Assembly: GCA_017305715.1 (NCBI GenBank)
Contig: JAFKKG010000039.1
Location: 1 to 64,000, forward strand
Source: Hyphomicrobiales bacterium
GTDB taxonomy: Bacteria > Pseudomonadota > Alphaproteobacteria > Rhizobiales > Xanthobacteraceae
DNA: 64,000 nucleotides
Direction: 5' to 3'
The stretch's first letter is position 1; the number at the start of each line of letters is the position of its first letter. Below are positions 1 to 8,570 of this stretch, piece by piece. The notes under the pieces were generated by a model that was given only the letters and a program-made list of their open reading frames with translations, made no database searches and was not told the origin of the DNA. Made by a program: the position numbers and the translations under genes.

Positions 1-129
1 GACCACTCTCGACCGAAGATCGTTCGAATGCGCCGCCGTTCCCATTTCCAGCCTCCCCGAATCAGAGACCCCATGGACTCACGACAAACGCTCCAAAGGA
101 AGCAATCCGTCGATCACGTTTGATTCAAC
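1..129. other. left edge, no gene recognised
   Basis: No open frame or motif that I can support lies between the window edge and the stop codon of the beta-barrel fragment at 130. It may hold further eroded remains of that gene. Confidence 0.4.
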
Positions 130-703
130 TCACTTGCCGAATGCTCTAGTGCCGCGGTACGGTGCGCGAAACGGCGCCGCATACTGCTGCAGGTAGGTGG
201 TCTGAGCGCGCAGATTGAACCAGTCGTTTTCCAGCGGCTTCACGCCCTCGTCGAGCACTTTCCGGTCATCCCGGCCAAACCGATAGTTGAAGCCCAAGCG
301 TGCTGTGTGGACCGCCCAATCCGACGAGACCCGTTGCGCCGCTCCCGAGAATGTCACGCCTTGCGAGCCGAAACCTGTGCCGAGGTATTCGAGCCTGGCC
401 GACCAATTGAGCGACAATCCCAGTTCAGCCCCCGCGCCCCATGCGAGGCCGAGGCGGGTGAGATCGTGCGTCTCGCCGTCGGCGGCCGCGACCGATGCGA
501 GCGTCGACCGGTTGTAAGTCCACGCCGGGCCGCCCGTGGCGTAGAAAAGCCAGGCACCCGGCGCGTAGCCAAGGCGCGCGCGCACCGATCCGGAGGCTTG
601 CACCGCTTCCTTGAGCGTCGAGGAGTCCGGCGCACCGGGGACGGCGGCGGAGCCCATGATCGTGTTCGGAAAGGAGACGTCGGCCACGACGCCAAGAACC
701 AGA
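130..703 (-). pseudogene. outer-membrane beta-barrel protein fragment, cut by IS21
   Basis: Reading on the minus strand, the frame enters from the IS21 boundary at about 703 without a start of its own and stops at 130. The residues look like an Omp25-type barrel (SVRARLGYAPG, LYATGGPAWTY-type strands, YRFGRDD). It then turns into the beginning of a carbohydrate-porin-like segment (NDWFNLRAQTTYLQQY) that stops after a few residues (RGTRAFGK). The known arrangement in Bradyrhizobium relatives is a barrel followed by an OprB-like porin domain. Both the N-terminus (insertion) and most of the C-terminal porin are therefore missing here. Almost certainly non-functional. Confidence 0.65.
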
Positions 704-705
704 TG

Positions 706-754
706 TCAATCGGCGTTCAAATTTGACCCCGTATCGGCGTCCAATTTTGACCCC
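706..754 (+). repeat. IS21 left terminal repeats
   Basis: Two repeats: an outer copy at 706-730 ending AAATTTGACCCC and an inner copy at 733-754 (ATCGGCGTCCAATTTTGACC...). They are the inverse of the copies at 3122-3143 and 3154-3170. The stop codon of istB (706-708) lies inside the outer repeat. Confidence 0.75.
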
Positions 755-1569
755 TTTGGGCGACGGGTTTTGGCGGTAGCGCTCGCGCCGTCGGAGCTGG
801 TCGGGGTTGCGGAGACGGTGCGAGCGCGGGCTGCGTGATCGTCGTCGCGGCTTTTGAAGCGCCAGCTGTCGTTGCCGGTCTCGACGATGTCGCAGTGGTG
901 GGTCAGGCGGTCGAGCAGCGCGGTCGTCATCTTTGCGTCGCCGAACACGCTGGGCCATTCACCGAACGCCAGATTGGTGGTGACGACGATGGACGTTCGC
1001 TCGTAGAGCCGGCTGACAAGGTGGAACAGCAGCTGGCCGCCGGATTGAGCGAACGGCAGGTAGCCGAGCTCGTCGAGGACGATGAAGTCCATCCGGGTCA
1101 AATGCTCGGCGATGCGACCCTGCCGTCCGTTGCGGGTCTCGATCTCCAGGCGATTGACGAGGTCGACCACGTTGTAGAAGCGGCCTCGGGCGCCGGATCG
1201 GATGCAGCTTCTGGCAATGGCGATGGCCAGGTGGGTCTTGCCGGTGCCGGTCCCACCAACCAGGACGGCATTGCGTTGCTGGGCGATGAAGCCGCCGCCG
1301 GCGAGATCATTGACCAGGGTCTGGTTGATGGGGGTGCCATCGAACTGGAAGTCCTCAAGGTCCTTGGCAAGCGGCAGCTTGGCGATGGTGAGCTGGTACT
1401 TGATTGATCGGGCCTGCTTCTCATTGATCTCGGCGTTGAGCAGGTCGCCGACAATGCGCTGGGGTTCGTGCTGGCGCTTGATGGCAGTCGCCATGATCTC
1501 GTCGAAGGCGGCCTTCATGCCGTAAAGCTTGAGCTCACCCATGAGATCGAACAGTTGAGTACGCTCCAT
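706..1569 (-). CDS. istB: IS21 helper ATPase IstB
   Basis: The 287-residue protein matches the IstB/DnaC-like AAA+ helper of IS21 transposition, which assembles on target DNA and activates the IstA transposase. Visible are a Walker A ([11 protein letters not shown]) and a Walker B region ([14 protein letters not shown]), followed by the typical [15 protein letters not shown] sensor segment. It overlaps the last base of istA, the usual coupled arrangement. The C-terminal tail (about 25 residues rich in Ala/Thr/Arg) reads through into the terminal repeat, so the protein is a little longer than a typical IstB (about 250 residues). It appears intact. Confidence 0.92.
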   Translation of the reverse strand: MERTQLFDLMGELKLYGMKAAFDEIMATAIKRQHEPQRIVGDLLNAEINEKQARSIKYQLTIAKLPLAKDLEDFQFDGTPINQTLVNDLAGGGFIAQQRNAVLVGGTGTGKTHLAIAIARSCIRSGARGRFYNVVDLVNRLEIETRNGRQGRIAEHLTRMDFIVLDELGYLPFAQSGGQLLFHLVSRLYERTSIVVTTNLAFGEWPSVFGDAKMTTALLDRLTHHCDIVETGNDSWRFKSRDDDHAARARTVSATPTSSDGASATAKTRRPKGSKLDADTGSNLNAD

Positions 1570-3092
1570 TAGTTGGTTCTCCTGAGGTTGTCGTAACGGG
1601 CACAGTCGGCGATCGGCGCATGGCGCAATGTCAGGGCAGCCGGCGTCATGATGTTGGCTGGTGGGGCGGGCTCACGTTGCCGAGCCAGGATGTTGAGCAC
1701 GACGTCGGCGGAATGGACGCCGTGGGCGATCGCCTCGGCACAGGCCGCCTCGACGGCCGGCAGACCGTCGGTCAGAACCGCGTTGAGGATGTCGACCATC
1801 TGCCGATTGCCGTCGTCGGCGCTGGCGAGCTTGCGCCGTACACGTTCAATCGCCGCCGGCAGTACCCAGTCCTTGAAGGGGGCGCCGTTGCGCAAGGCGC
1901 CGGGTTTGCGAGCGAGCACCGGCACGTAATGCCAGGGATCGTAGGTTGTCTCACCGCGGCCGAATGAGCGCGGATGCTCGGCAACGATGCGTCCGTCCTG
2001 GCGGATTACGATGCGGTCGGCGTAGGCGTGAACCTCGACCGGCCGCCCGACTGCGCTGGCCGCGACCGAGTACTTGTTGTTGTCGAAGCGCACCAGGCAG
2101 GTCTTCGAGACCGATGCCGGCACCGCGTGGAATCCATCGAACCGTCCAGCATAGGGAACGAGCTTTGGCCGTTCCGCCTCGAACACCTCCCAGACCGTCT
2201 GTTCGGCCAGTTCCGGGTGGCGATGGGCTTTGGCGTAGGCAATGCACTTGTCCAACAGCCAGGCGTTCAGCTCGTCCAGGGTTTTGAACCGCAGCCGTGG
2301 CGTCAAGAATCGTTCGCGGACCAGCCCGACCTGGTTCTCGACCTGGCCCTTCTCCCAGCCCGACGCCGGCGTGCAGGCGACGGGATCGACGAGATAGTGG
2401 CTGCACATCTGCAGGAAACGGCGATTGTAGAGACGCCCTTTGCCGACGAAGATCGTCTCCACGGCGGTCTTCATGTTGTCATAAATGCCACGCCCACAGG
2501 TGCCTTTGAACAGCGCGAACGCCCGGTCGTGGGCGTCGAACACCATCTCCTGCGTCTCGCGCGGATAACAACGCACAAACAGCATGCGGCTGTGGCAGAG
2601 CCGGACATGGGCGGCCTTCACCATCACCGTCACGCCATTGAGCAGGACGACCTCATGGCTCCAGTCGAACTGATAGGCTTCTCCAGGCGCAAAGCTCAGC
2701 GGGACGTAGGCCGCCGCCGTCGATTGCCCGCGTTCCTTGCTCCACCGTCTGGCATAACGGCGCACAGCGTCGTAGCCGCCGTCATAGCCACGCCCGCGCA
2801 GCTCTTCGAAGATCCGGATCAATGTCAGCTGCTCGCGACCAGCCTTGGCCGCATTCCCTGCCAGCAATCCGTCGAGCTCTGCTGCCCATCGTCCCAGCTT
2901 CGGCCGCGGCTGGACCACACGCTCGTACTCGAAAGAGGTCTCTCCCGACCTCAGCACCTTCCGGACCGTGTTCCGCGACACCTTCAGGTCACGGGCGATC
3001 TCCTTGATCGTCTTGCCCTTGATAAAGTGCTCGCGCCTAATCCGGGCAATCGTCTCCACGATCAGCATTCCCAACCACCTGCTCCATTCCAA
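1569..3092 (-). CDS. istA: IS21 transposase IstA
   Basis: The 507-residue protein is an IstA-type DDE transposase. It has an N-terminal helix-turn-helix ([21 protein letters not shown]), a central integrase core containing the conserved [12 protein letters not shown] stretch and [13 protein letters not shown], and a C-terminal beta domain. Length is normal for the family. The alternative start at residue 9 (MLIVETI) is also possible. Uninterrupted, so the element may still be active. Confidence 0.92.
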   Translation of the reverse strand: MEWSRWLGMLIVETIARIRREHFIKGKTIKEIARDLKVSRNTVRKVLRSGETSFEYERVVQPRPKLGRWAAELDGLLAGNAAKAGREQLTLIRIFEELRGRGYDGGYDAVRRYARRWSKERGQSTAAAYVPLSFAPGEAYQFDWSHEVVLLNGVTVMVKAAHVRLCHSRMLFVRCYPRETQEMVFDAHDRAFALFKGTCGRGIYDNMKTAVETIFVGKGRLYNRRFLQMCSHYLVDPVACTPASGWEKGQVENQVGLVRERFLTPRLRFKTLDELNAWLLDKCIAYAKAHRHPELAEQTVWEVFEAERPKLVPYAGRFDGFHAVPASVSKTCLVRFDNNKYSVAASAVGRPVEVHAYADRIVIRQDGRIVAEHPRSFGRGETTYDPWHYVPVLARKPGALRNGAPFKDWVLPAAIERVRRKLASADDGNRQMVDILNAVLTDGLPAVEAACAEAIAHGVHSADVVLNILARQREPAPPANIMTPAALTLRHAPIADCARYDNLRRTN

Positions 3093-3121
3093 AGCAGGCA
3101 GCGCAACAGACCAATCTGTAG

Positions 3122-3170
3122 GGGGTCAATTTTGGACGCCGATCCCCCGGCTTAGGGGGTCAATATTGCA
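3122..3170 (-). repeat. IS21 right terminal repeats
   Basis: The inner copy at 3122-3143 (GGGGTCAATTTTGGACGCCG...) and the outer copy at 3154-3170 (AGGGGGTCAATATTGCA) mirror the left-end repeats. The outer copy marks the outside boundary of the element. Confidence 0.75.
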
Positions 3171-3180
3171 GGCCGAACGA

Positions 3181-3425
3181 CAGTCCTCGCCCTTTTCGAA
3201 GTCCGCGCCGCTTTGAGGTCAAACCGCTGATGGTTCTGGGACCGTCCCGCTTCACGGCGACCACCGCTGCGGCGAGCAACTGCGGACATGCGCAGGTATA
3301 CTCCGATGGCGGAGAATAGTGATAGCTTGTGCCTTCGTCGCGCAGCGCGGTCGATGATGATGAAGTATGGAGGAGCGCCGGAGGCGACGATCTGCCCGGA
3401 CGACGTCAAGCTGATCAGCAGGCCA
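3181..3425 (-). pseudogene. decayed fragment of a nucleoside phosphorylase-like gene
   Basis: This stretch is a diverged partial copy of the intact gene at 49306-50094, in the same orientation. Shared runs include the CCCTTTTCGAAGTCCGCGCC region, the CGCTGATGGTTCTGGGACC region and the long block ending in GACGACGTCAAGCTGATCAG. Relative to the intact gene, roughly 165 bp are missing between about 3206 and 3216, and neither end of the gene is present. On the right it stops abruptly near 3425 where a CusA fragment begins. Confidence 0.8.
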
Positions 3426-3429
3426 CGCC

Positions 3430-3715
3430 AGTGTGCAGTTTCCGCCCCGGAATTACGTCGTCTGGAGCGGCCCGTTCGAGTATCTGGAGCGCGCTACCGC
3501 GCGGCTGAAGATCGTTCCGCCCAAAAATGATGACCGTCGTCGCGATCATGGGCCGCCTGATCCCGATCTTGTGGAGCACCGGTACCGGGTCTGAGGTCAT
3601 TCAGCGCATCGCCGTGCCGATGATCGGCGGCATGATCTCCTCGACCATCCTGACGCTCATCGTGAACCCCGCCGTCTATGCCTTAATCAAGGGATTTAGG
3701 CTAACCCACGGTCCG
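3430..3715 (+). pseudogene. CusA-type RND efflux pump fragment
   Basis: Two pieces of a Cu/Ag-type RND pump C-terminal half lie here. The first frame reads NYVVWSGPFEYLERATARLK, the periplasmic segment that precedes the last membrane block. A different frame from 3527 reads MMTVVAIMGRLIPILWSTGTG and [20 protein letters not shown], the final transmembrane segments. The intervening membrane helices are deleted and the frame is shifted. It is not derived from the intact czcA at 16305, whose corresponding segments differ ([12 protein letters not shown]). Confidence 0.8.
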
Positions 3716-4328
3716 GGCGTCGAGGTTTCGGAGAAGTTTGCTGGTCGCCAGGCAACAGTATTCGAACCGCGAATTGCAATTCTAACGCATTCAAGAAGCT
3801 CAGAACGGTGCTAAATCTGGGTATGCGAGGCGCCGCAAAGGCTCGGTAGAGACTTTCACGGGATCTAATTGTTTTTTTTGCAACCCGAGAAATATTTTCT
3901 TGAGCGTGCAAGGTCTCTGCCAACGCTTTTACTATGAGATCTAACTCGCGACTTCCGAAGGCGACCGTCAGCAACTGCGCAGTCGCTTTCGCATCAGCGC
4001 GACGCGCGTAATGGGCGCGGACGCTTGCTGGTTGGCGAGTTGCTGTGTTGATCGCTCGTTGACGATTAACTTGTACGACTAGCTGAAATCCCAAAACGCG
4101 CAACACGTTGATCATGGTGTTTAATGCAGGCCCTCTCTCACAGCGAAAGGCTCGATAAAGAGTGGTCCGGTCGACCCCCGCGTCCTGCGCTACCTTTATA
4201 ATACTGGGGGACGTAAGCACAGCGGCATCGATTGCGCCGCAGATCCGTTGCAAATCATTCGTTGCAAAAGCTGCGTTGAGCGACTTTTCCAATCGTTGGG
4301 TGAGGCCTGTTTTAGGCATTAGCGGCAA
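3696..4328 (-). CDS. two-domain antitoxin-like DNA-binding protein
   Basis: The 210-residue protein contains two homologous halves. Residues about 12-90 and about 115-195 each show the small antidote-type helix-turn-helix: a stretch of LxxAxxxxDLxxIxxA, then a helix pair ending in (S/T)R(E/T)(S/T)LYRAF, then a third helix (TVLSFLNALELQ or TMINVLRVLGFQ). This resembles the HI1420-like probable addiction-module antidote family, normally about 95-100 residues with one such unit, next to a RelE/ParE-like toxin. No toxin gene flanks it. It may be a stand-alone regulator built by domain duplication. The first unit has VDRTTLYRAF, the second RSRESLYRAF. Confidence 0.65.
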   Translation of the reverse strand: MPLMPKTGLTQRLEKSLNAAFATNDLQRICGAIDAAVLTSPSIIKVAQDAGVDRTTLYRAFRCERGPALNTMINVLRVLGFQLVVQVNRQRAINTATRQPASVRAHYARRADAKATAQLLTVAFGSRELDLIVKALAETLHAQENISRVAKKTIRSRESLYRAFAAPRIPRFSTVLSFLNALELQFAVRILLPGDQQTSPKPRRPDRGLA

Positions 4329-4410
4329 AAAGCGTTGGAGCGCACGACCGACCCTACCATTTCACTTTTCGCGAAGTATAGGCCAACTATTCGAGCAGTC
4401 AGTTCGGTGC

Positions 4411-4440
4411 AAAAACCCCCAGCAGTTTCCTGCCGGGGGT
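4411..4440 (-). terminator. rho-independent terminator of the porin gene
   Basis: Inverted repeat CCCCCAGCAG / CTGCCGGGGG with a four-base loop. Read on the minus strand it is followed by TTTTTG. It lies about 50 bp past the porin stop codon. Confidence 0.75.
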
Positions 4441-4492
4441 CCTTTAGATCGTGATCGCCATGGGTAGATAACGATCAGTGTGTGTATGACGA

Positions 4493-6187
4493 TCAGAAGT
4501 TACGTTGAACGCGGACGTTCAAGCTGACCGTGTCTTGGTCCTTGAACTCATAAGCCGCGCCATTCGGCTTCGGCGCAACGGCGTTCATTACCGTAGTGCC
4601 CGTGAACTTCTGGTCGAGGCGGAAGTACAAAACCTCGGCCGAGAACGTCAGGTTTTTCACGGGGGTCCAGCGGGTAACCAAGCCAACCTGATAAACGTTG
4701 TAGTCCGGGTTACAACTGTAATCCGCCGATTTTCCGGCCGGACCACCGGTTGCCGCGCTGGCGGTATAGACCGCACAGTACATGGCCTTTGCAGTCCCGT
4801 CATACCGTACTGCCGATGCGCTGCCGAACAGGCTGGACGCCCAGTACGGATCCCAATTGTGATTGAACGCACCACGGACACCGTAGGCTTCGGTCAGATG
4901 CAGCTTTCCGTCACCAATCGCACCGACTCCGGGAATGGCGAATCCGGCCGGAATGAACATCGCATCGGTCGCGACACCAAAGCCGACGCTGTTGTAAGCA
5001 CCGGGACGGCCCGAGCCGCTGAACATCGCGAAGTTGGGTGAGGCTCCGCTGGTGGAGATCACGTTCTTCGTGTTGCCCTTTGCATAGCTGACGTCCATCC
5101 TGATGTCGTCGCCGGCACCCGTCGGGAGGTTCTTGATCTGCAAGGCTGCCATCACCGAGCCGCCCCACTTCGAGTCGGGATGCCCGGAGGGCTCCGACGG
5201 ACCGAAGGGAGCCGGGGCTCCGATACCGGTCGGAACGCCGCTAATGGCGAGGCTGTTGTAGGAGGCGTTGACCTGATGCGCCGCGGCCGAAATCTGGAAT
5301 AGACCCCAAGCCTGATCGACGCGGATGTTACCGACAATATCCGGAGTCCACGTGCCAGCGTATGCGTTGGCCTGCGTACCGGTCGCACCTAGGAAGGCTG
5401 TTGGGACGCCGCCCGCACCCAGGACCGACGTGTTAAGCGGAGTCGCGAGGTTGTAAACAGCGGTACGACTAAAAACCGTTGGATCATCGAGACCGATGGT
5501 GCCGGACACGCCGTTGCCGAACTGCGTGGTGTACTGGATGTTGTTCACGCCGGTGACGGTGTCATGACCGCCGAGCAGGAACGACGAGTTGTTTCCAGGA
5601 TAACCATGCCAGGGAGAGGCATAGGCCGAGGCCGACTTACCAAAGGTGAAACCAGCGAACTGAATGAACACCATTTCGACCCCGAGGTAGCCGCCGCCGG
5701 GGCTGTCAAGCAGATTGGCGTTAGTCCCGAGAACACCGCCATTGTATTGCCCCCCGGCGACACCGTTGACCAAGCTAGTGTTCAAGCTGTTCGGGTTGCG
5801 GCTGGCACCCAGGGTGCTGAACTGGAAGTCGCCCTGGCCGAAGGTGCGGACAACGCCGTATTCAGTGGCGGTGCGGGTATCGATCGTGAGCGCCATACGG
5901 GACCGGGACGCGAAGTAATCGCGATAGCGATTCTGCTGGCCAATGTCGCCTGCCCACGCCGGGGCGTTGTAGATGCCGCCGTTGAATGTCGTATCAACGC
6001 GCAGATAGCCACCCAGCTTGATGCAAGTGTCGGTGCCCGGAATGTAGAAGAAACCGGCACCATATAGGGAGCAGATTCTCACGTACTCGACCGCTTTGGC
6101 CTTGACGGGAAGATCAGCTGCCTGCGCCCCCCCTATCGCGAGGAGACCCGCCGCTGAGCCGAGGATAAGGCTCTTAATCATCTTCAT
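4493..6187 (-). CDS. outer-membrane porin (rhizobial Porin_2 type)
   Basis: A general-diffusion porin of the alphaproteobacterial Porin_2 family, 564 residues from the chosen start. That start is ATG at 6187, preceded by GGAGGTT at good spacing. It gives a clean signal peptide (MKMIKSLILGSAAGLLAIGG, cleaved after AQA) and the typical mature start ADLPVKAKAVEYVRICSLYG. CSLYG...PGTDTCIKLGGYLRVDT is the hallmark of this family. The C-terminus ends in a strand finishing with Phe (NVRVQRNF), needed for barrel assembly. Stand-alone gene with its own terminator. Confidence 0.9.
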   Translation of the reverse strand: MKMIKSLILGSAAGLLAIGGAQAADLPVKAKAVEYVRICSLYGAGFFYIPGTDTCIKLGGYLRVDTTFNGGIYNAPAWAGDIGQQNRYRDYFASRSRMALTIDTRTATEYGVVRTFGQGDFQFSTLGASRNPNSLNTSLVNGVAGGQYNGGVLGTNANLLDSPGGGYLGVEMVFIQFAGFTFGKSASAYASPWHGYPGNNSSFLLGGHDTVTGVNNIQYTTQFGNGVSGTIGLDDPTVFSRTAVYNLATPLNTSVLGAGGVPTAFLGATGTQANAYAGTWTPDIVGNIRVDQAWGLFQISAAAHQVNASYNSLAISGVPTGIGAPAPFGPSEPSGHPDSKWGGSVMAALQIKNLPTGAGDDIRMDVSYAKGNTKNVISTSGASPNFAMFSGSGRPGAYNSVGFGVATDAMFIPAGFAIPGVGAIGDGKLHLTEAYGVRGAFNHNWDPYWASSLFGSASAVRYDGTAKAMYCAVYTASAATGGPAGKSADYSCNPDYNVYQVGLVTRWTPVKNLTFSAEVLYFRLDQKFTGTTVMNAVAPKPNGAAYEFKDQDTVSLNVRVQRNF

Positions 6188-6515
6188 GTTAACCTCCAAT
6201 TTGTTCTGTAGGGAAAGCCCCAAATCCGCGGGGCATAACGCCCTGAAGCCGATTCCCTTGCCCCTAAATCGCTTGATGGCTTCCGACCCGCCCGACCCAG
6301 CGCCGGGGATTTGCACGAACCGCCATCAACGAAACGTCTGGAAATCCAGCCGTCGTCAGCACAATGCATGCGCGAGTTATATTCGTAAATTAGTTTATCT
6401 ACTCACTTATCTTAATCTTACGCAGTGTGCTTTTCCTACAACAGGAGCAATCTTCCCCTTGTTGAAGGCAATCAATTGATCTAGTTACTAAAATTCAAAT
6501 TTTGCGAGGCCGGGC
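6188..6515. other. intergenic region upstream of porin and marR-like gene
   Basis: 328 bp between divergent genes, with an AT-rich stretch at about 6375-6510 that presumably holds the promoters. I see no clear palindromic operator that I can assign. Confidence 0.4.
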
Positions 6516-7058
6516 ATGGCTAAACGAATAGCGGCGTCGAAGCCGACAGGATCCGTCCGTGACGTCGAGAAGACGCGTTCAGCCAATGGCAGCAGCCAGA
6601 GGGACATCGTCCGAAGGTTTCTCTGGGACATTGCTTCGATCAATGTACACCTCGATGAAATACGCCACTTCTGGGCCCAAACTCTTGGAATAAGCGGGCC
6701 GCAATGGATGATCTTGATGGCCGTAGCGGATCTAGATCGAGGACAAGGAGTTCCGGTGAAGGACGTGTCGACGATGCTCCATGTCGATCCTTCATTTGTA
6801 ACAACTCAATCGAAGGTGCTTGAGAAGTACGGTTTCGTTCGCCGAATAACTTCCAGCCACGATGCGCGGGTTGTACTAATGTCCCTATCCGATAAGGCCT
6901 GCAAACAGGTCGCAAATCTCTCGTCACGGCAAGAGCAGCTCGATAAATTCATCTTCGCCGACTTCAACGATCGCACCCTCAAAGATATTGCCGACCAACT
7001 CGCTGCGCTCAAAGATCGCTTGGAAAAGGCTGCTTTGAAATTGGCGGCGGACATCTGA
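6516..7058 (+). CDS. MarR-family transcriptional regulator
   Basis: The 180-residue protein has a MarR winged helix between about residues 60 and 130: GISGPQWMILMAVADL, the recognition region VKDVSTMLHVDPSFVTTQ, and the wing VRRITSSHDARVVLMSLS. The SxDxR motif in the wing is typical of MarR. A 45-residue charged N-terminal extension precedes it. It is divergent from the porin gene, which could be its target, although no operator could be assigned. The ligand is not predictable. Confidence 0.82.
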   Translation: MAKRIAASKPTGSVRDVEKTRSANGSSQRDIVRRFLWDIASINVHLDEIRHFWAQTLGISGPQWMILMAVADLDRGQGVPVKDVSTMLHVDPSFVTTQSKVLEKYGFVRRITSSHDARVVLMSLSDKACKQVANLSSRQEQLDKFIFADFNDRTLKDIADQLAALKDRLEKAALKLAADI

Positions 7059-7199
7059 CGACCGCGATAGTAATTATCGTTAAAGTATCTCGCGCCAATT
7101 GACCTAATGCTAAGAAAACAGCACGGGCAGATCGGCGCTGCAAAAGCTATTTCCAAGATATCTTAATCGAGAACCGAAAGGCGGTGGCTTCGAGGACTT

Positions 7200-7322
7200 G
7201 ACCTGCCCCCGAACTTTCATCCGGCGGCGTTTAGAGTCTCGGCGGGTTTCACGTCGGCTGGCGCGGGTGGAGCAACATGCGATCGGCGGAGCTGGTCGGG
7301 GTTGCGCAGCCGATCGCATTTT
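7200..7322. other. likely insertion-sequence end fragment
   Basis: Contains a CGGAGCTGGTCGGGGTTGCG stretch that also occurs near the 3' end of istB at 793-812, and ACCTGCCCCCGAACTTTCAT, which looks like an IS terminus. A perfect 10-bp inverted repeat TGCGATCGGC / GCCGATCGCA (7278-7287, 7309-7318) frames the shared sequence. Probably a scar of a second IS21-like element. The rest of 7059-7346 shows nothing recognisable. Confidence 0.45.
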
Positions 7323-7346
7323 GCGGTGAGGTGGGCGGCATAACAA

Positions 7347-8570
7347 TCAAGCTGTCCCATCCATTTTCAACTGTTTGCGAATCCAGTCGAATACGAACTC
7401 TTTCGCGAGTGTCGGATTGTCCGTCTGACCAGGCGAGGCGCCAGTTTCTTCCGTTGAAAAAATCTTTAGGCTCGGATGCATTCCCAGCCGTTTATTCGAA
7501 TCGTAAGTATCCTTGGCGGTTTCAACGGCAATGTAATCGTGCTCTCCGATCGTTATTAGATGAGGACATTTTATTCCTTGTGTACCTAAGGCTGTGTCTC
7601 CAATCATCCAACCTATCTCGTCGACGGTCCTGCCGTCGCGGCCGTCAGTCATCCGGCTCATCGCGAACAAGCGCTCTTTTCGCCCCCAAAGCCCTCCATC
7701 GCAAACCGCCGCGGCAAAACGATGATCATGACTAGCGGCCCTTGTCGCGTAGGATGCGCCCAAGCCATCGCCGTAAATCGCGATCCTGGACGGATCAATG
7801 TCGCCGCGCGCGAGCAGATGATCCACCCATCGGCTGATGGGAACCTCCACGTCGGTGAAAGTTGTTAGCTTTTCCCCGTCCGCGACGGCCTGGAAACCGG
7901 GTAGATCAATCAAAAGTATTGACAAGCCGTTTCCTGCTGCATTCCTCGGCATCGTGTAAAGCAGGTCATCCTTACACACGTCCATCCCACCTACGCAGAT
8001 CACGACGGGCAATAAGGACTGCGCGCCGGGAGCCCTGATGAAATACCCTTCTAATTCGTAGTTGCCCTCGAATGGGACTTGGAGCACTTCTCCTTTGGGA
8101 CGAACATGCTCAAGATAACGTCGCGAACAATTTCTCATGTTTTGAATGAGCAATTTAAGCCTTGGATCGTCGTAATCCAGAAACGCTCCTGCAGTGCGAT
8201 AATAGTTCGATGCCCGCAACCAATTGCTGGTCGCTGCGTTCAGGCCGCCTTGTTCAAATGCTTCGTCGCCGCGCGCATTGTTAGTTTTGGCTACCTTCAT
8301 CCATGCATCATACCAACTTTCGTCATCGCCGGGCGCAATCAGCCTTGCGGTGAGAAAACATTCCGAAAGGGTGCTCGCCCCTTCTTGCGCGGAGGCGAGT
8401 ACCCGCATGAACTGAAGGGAATACTCTTCATTCTCGGGCCATTGAAACCATCCTGCGTCCTGGTAACAGGGCGGCGCTGATTGTACCGCGCGAGCAGTTA
8501 GCGATTTAGTGGCGCTGTCGCACCCAGGAGTTTTTGCACCGGCGTCCTTCTTTGCTTTTTTTGCGGCCAT
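7347..8570 (-). CDS. alpha/beta-hydrolase-fold protein lacking the usual nucleophile
   Basis: The 407-residue protein belongs to the alpha/beta hydrolases with a helical N-terminal cap, such as 2,6-dihydroxypseudooxynicotine hydrolase and FrsA-like proteins. The fold is recognisable from LPVVICVGGMDVCKDD (oxyanion region), SILLIDLPGFQ and the elbow AIYGDGLGASYATRAA at about residues 264-279. At the elbow (GxSxG in active members) residue 269 is Gly instead of Ser. The region where the catalytic His is expected reads ETGASPGQTDNP with no His. GEHDYI retains the likely acid. Starts at ATG 8570 behind GGGAG. Either a pseudo-enzyme or a branch with different chemistry. Confidence 0.7.
   Translation of the reverse strand: MAAKKAKKDAGAKTPGCDSATKSLTARAVQSAPPCYQDAGWFQWPENEEYSLQFMRVLASAQEGASTLSECFLTARLIAPGDDESWYDAWMKVAKTNNARGDEAFEQGGLNAATSNWLRASNYYRTAGAFLDYDDPRLKLLIQNMRNCSRRYLEHVRPKGEVLQVPFEGNYELEGYFIRAPGAQSLLPVVICVGGMDVCKDDLLYTMPRNAAGNGLSILLIDLPGFQAVADGEKLTTFTDVEVPISRWVDHLLARGDIDPSRIAIYGDGLGASYATRAASHDHRFAAAVCDGGLWGRKERLFAMSRMTDGRDGRTVDEIGWMIGDTALGTQGIKCPHLITIGEHDYIAVETAKDTYDSNKRLGMHPSLKIFSTEETGASPGQTDNPTLAKEFVFDWIRKQLKMDGTA

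Larger units (their letters stand above)
704..3170 (-). mobile_element. IS21-family insertion sequence
   Basis: A complete two-gene IS21-type element: istA (1569-3092) and istB (706-1569) on the minus strand, framed by matching terminal sequences. The left end starts TGTCAATCGG at 704. The right end, read inward, starts TGCAATATTGACCCCC from 3170. Each end carries two copies of a GGCGTYCAAAWTTGACCCC-like motif, as expected for the multiple transposase-binding repeats of this family. Length is about 2.47 kb, normal for IS21. It interrupts the beta-barrel gene on its left. I could not identify a convincing target-site duplication, so the right flank may have been rearranged after insertion. Confidence 0.85.
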
